Shown here piece by piece: positions 40,458 through 41,672 of a DNA stretch of 41,672 bases. Each line of letters opens with the position of its first letter. Within the stretch, counting starts at the first letter, position 1. Source of the DNA: Candidatus Colimorpha pelethequi (GTDB lineage: Bacteria > Bacteroidota > Bacteroidia > Bacteroidales > P3). The notes beneath the pieces were generated by a model. That model saw only the letters and a program-made list of their open reading frames with translations, made no database searches and was not told the origin of the DNA. Both the position numbers and the translations under genes were made by a program. Location of the stretch: the NCBI GenBank assembly GCA_018064245.1, contig JAGHVO010000005.1:1-41672 (forward strand). Reading direction: 5' to 3'.

Positions 40458-41096
40458 TCAAAACGTCCACATAAGAGTATCGACGGCAAGAAAGTCTATC
40501 TCTTCCAAAGAGGTGCGGAGGTGAAATAAATCCATCGGTTCTACGGATGTGGTTCCGTCTGAATAAATGTAATAGGCCAGCTTCAAGGTTCCGTTCTTGT
40601 CAAGAATATATGTGGTTGGGGTCGCTGTTGCACCATCCGTAATCCTGCGGTTGAAAAGGCAATTTGTTATATTGCCGTTGGATGAAAGATATTCTGGCGA
40701 ATCGTCCCTGAGATAATACATGGCAGTGCTTATTCCGTAACTCTTAAGGAAATCTTCGTTCCACTTAACTCCACCACAATCAATTTGAACAAAATACCAA
40801 CTTACCGTAGAACTGTCCAATTTATGCCACAGTTGAGAATAAGTGTCTCCAAAACGTTTTCGACACGCTCCACAGCAGTTGCTGTATAGGACAACCAATT
40901 TATACTTGTTAGAATCTTGATCAATCAGGGTCTTCAATTCGTTTACCGTAAGTGGTATTTGAGATGTGTATTGAGCAGCTTGTCGGATTCTGCCGGGACT
41001 TTCATAGCACAGACGGACACAGCCTGGAACCATCAGCGCCAATAGCATTATCAAGCAAGTTATGTGACTATTATTAGTTTTTTTTACTGTACTCAT
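40458..41096 (-). CDS. Thioredoxin-like lipoprotein
   Basis: 212 residues. The signal MSTVKKTNNSHITCLIMLLA, then LMVPGC, has a lipobox Cys at residue 26, so it should be attached to an envelope membrane. KLVVLYSNCCGACRKRF carries a CxxC pair (Cys75, Cys78) after a beta strand, as in thioredoxin-fold proteins. TPTTYILDKNG near 165 matches the cis-proline region. It may reduce or form disulfides in the periplasm, or act in cytochrome or peptide processing. The specific family is uncertain. The convergent neighbour is ung. Confidence 0.8.
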   Translation of the reverse strand: MSTVKKTNNSHITCLIMLLALMVPGCVRLCYESPGRIRQAAQYTSQIPLTVNELKTLIDQDSNKYKLVVLYSNCCGACRKRFGDTYSQLWHKLDSSTVSWYFVQIDCGGVKWNEDFLKSYGISTAMYYLRDDSPEYLSSNGNITNCLFNRRITDGATATPTTYILDKNGTLKLAYYIYSDGTTSVEPMDLFHLRTSLEEIDFLAVDTLMWTF

Positions 41097-41174
41097 TGTT
41101 GAATAATTGAAAAAACATTAGGTGACATATTTCTTTCCAGAATAGAGATGTTGGCAGGGACAATAAGAGAGTCC

Positions 41175-41450
41175 TCAATTGTTCTCAACAATATACTTTC
41201 CTTCATATTTCTCACTCAAATATTCGTTTAAGGAATTAATAAGTTTTGAGCAGTCAAAGTTAAGTACAAGATTACCCTCTAACTTTGCCTCAGCATTGTG
41301 TCTCGCAACAGCTATTTGATTTTCAACCAATCCAGCATCAAAACTTTGCATTTCTTTTTCTTCTTTCCCACAACCCGTAAAAAGCATTGCACCAACCGCG
41401 AACATAGCCGCTACGAGGGCTACAATATATCTTGTTTTTTTCATTGTCAA
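41175..41450 (-). CDS. Small lipoprotein
   Basis: 91 residues. A signal and lipobox, VAAMFAVGAMLFTGC (Cys27), is followed by a charged mature region of about 64 residues. The start could also be Met3, shortening the signal by two residues. It is transcribed in the same direction as the thioredoxin-like lipoprotein, which starts 78 bp downstream of its stop, so the two may be co-transcribed. No family is recognised. Confidence 0.65.
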   Translation of the reverse strand: MTMKKTRYIVALVAAMFAVGAMLFTGCGKEEKEMQSFDAGLVENQIAVARHNAEAKLEGNLVLNFDCSKLINSLNEYLSEKYEGKYIVENN

Positions 41451-41672
41451 TCAATTTATGTGTTAAATTTTTTTCTTGTTGCTGCGGTGCTGCGTGGACT
41501 CTTGCAACTCAATTTTACTCCACACAATAAAGTCGGCCGAAACACGTTATATTTTGTGTAAGGCAACCGCTTTATGCCTTGGGTGCGGGATGGCAGGGAA
41601 GGGTGAAAAGGAGTTTGCTATTCGATTCCACTCTCCCTGCAATGGCACCCTCTTTTTTTCATGCCCCTGCAC
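41451..41672. other. Window-end stretch with no recognisable gene
   Basis: 222 bp containing the upstream region of the small lipoprotein. There is a TTGTTGCTGCGGTGCTGCG stretch and a GC-rich segment near the end (GGGTGCGGGATGGCAGGG). No ORF of convincing composition, hairpin or RNA gene is seen; any gene continuing beyond the window cannot be judged. Confidence 0.4.

Noticed and set aside
1-41672. CRISPR array
   Set aside because: Tandem repeats here are 7-bp or 69-bp coding units or degenerate spacer words; no regularly spaced direct repeats of 25-40 bp with unique spacers were found.
1-41672. tRNA or rRNA genes
   Set aside because: No cloverleaf with a GGTTCGA-type T loop and paired acceptor arms, and no rRNA-like sequence, was seen in the gene gaps.

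Overview
The window looks like a chromosomal segment of a Bacteroidales bacterium, most likely Prevotella or a close relative. The reasons are TAnnTTTG-type -7 promoter elements, A-rich start regions without clear Shine-Dalgarno sites, an HU-CCDC81/SPOR protein, BspA-like leucine-rich repeats, a DUF4838 sugar-active protein, a LysRS with a C-terminal helical extension, and short AACTCT-type repeats in many spacers. The genus is an inference. I saw no tRNA, rRNA, CRISPR array or intact insertion sequence.

Layout. (1) 0.1-6.5 kb is a plus-strand housekeeping block: deoxynucleoside kinase, kdsB, an HU/SPOR envelope protein, trmB, a YebC-family protein, rsmI and an MgtC-like protein. (2) 6.5-18.5 kb is an AT-richer accessory region. 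It has a zinc-ribbon/HhH-GPD-like gene pair and a tandemly duplicated two-gene module: a cytoplasmic BspA-like LRR protein followed by an acidic protein with a TerB-like N-terminus. It also has a small membrane protein, a decayed 3' end of an F5/8C-type gene, a RhuM-family pseudogene, several secreted or lipoprotein genes, a ferredoxin and dgkA. Several unrelated genes here share one N-terminal coding module. (3) 18.5-22.0 kb holds an AlaX-type tRNA-editing protein, a YhcH/YjgK protein and a GH78 alpha-L-rhamnosidase. (4) 22.2-32.1 kb is the most interesting part: a STAS-domain protein, a fragment of a peptidyl-carrier domain, a 2471-residue NRPS (C-A-T-C-A-T-reductase), and a MATE transporter fused to an RsbW-like ATPase domain, closed by a strong terminator. 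(5) 32.2-41.5 kb returns to mostly core genes: a 42-codon ORF, a DUF4838 protein, htpG (possible sigma-54-type promoter), lysS, an MBL-fold hydrolase, ung and two lipoproteins.

How the parts may work together. In region 4 the NRPS should build a dipeptide, possibly N-acylated, and release it reductively as an aldehyde or alcohol. The MATE domain is the obvious exporter. The unusual point is that the two halves of a partner-switching circuit (a STAS antagonist and an RsbW-like ATPase) flank the NRPS, with the ATPase covalently attached to the exporter. A perfect 10-bp dyad lies just upstream of a -7 element before the STAS gene. I propose a self-sensing biosynthesis/export unit in which transporter state controls STAS binding or phosphorylation. 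This is inference from domain content and gene order, not something the sequence proves.
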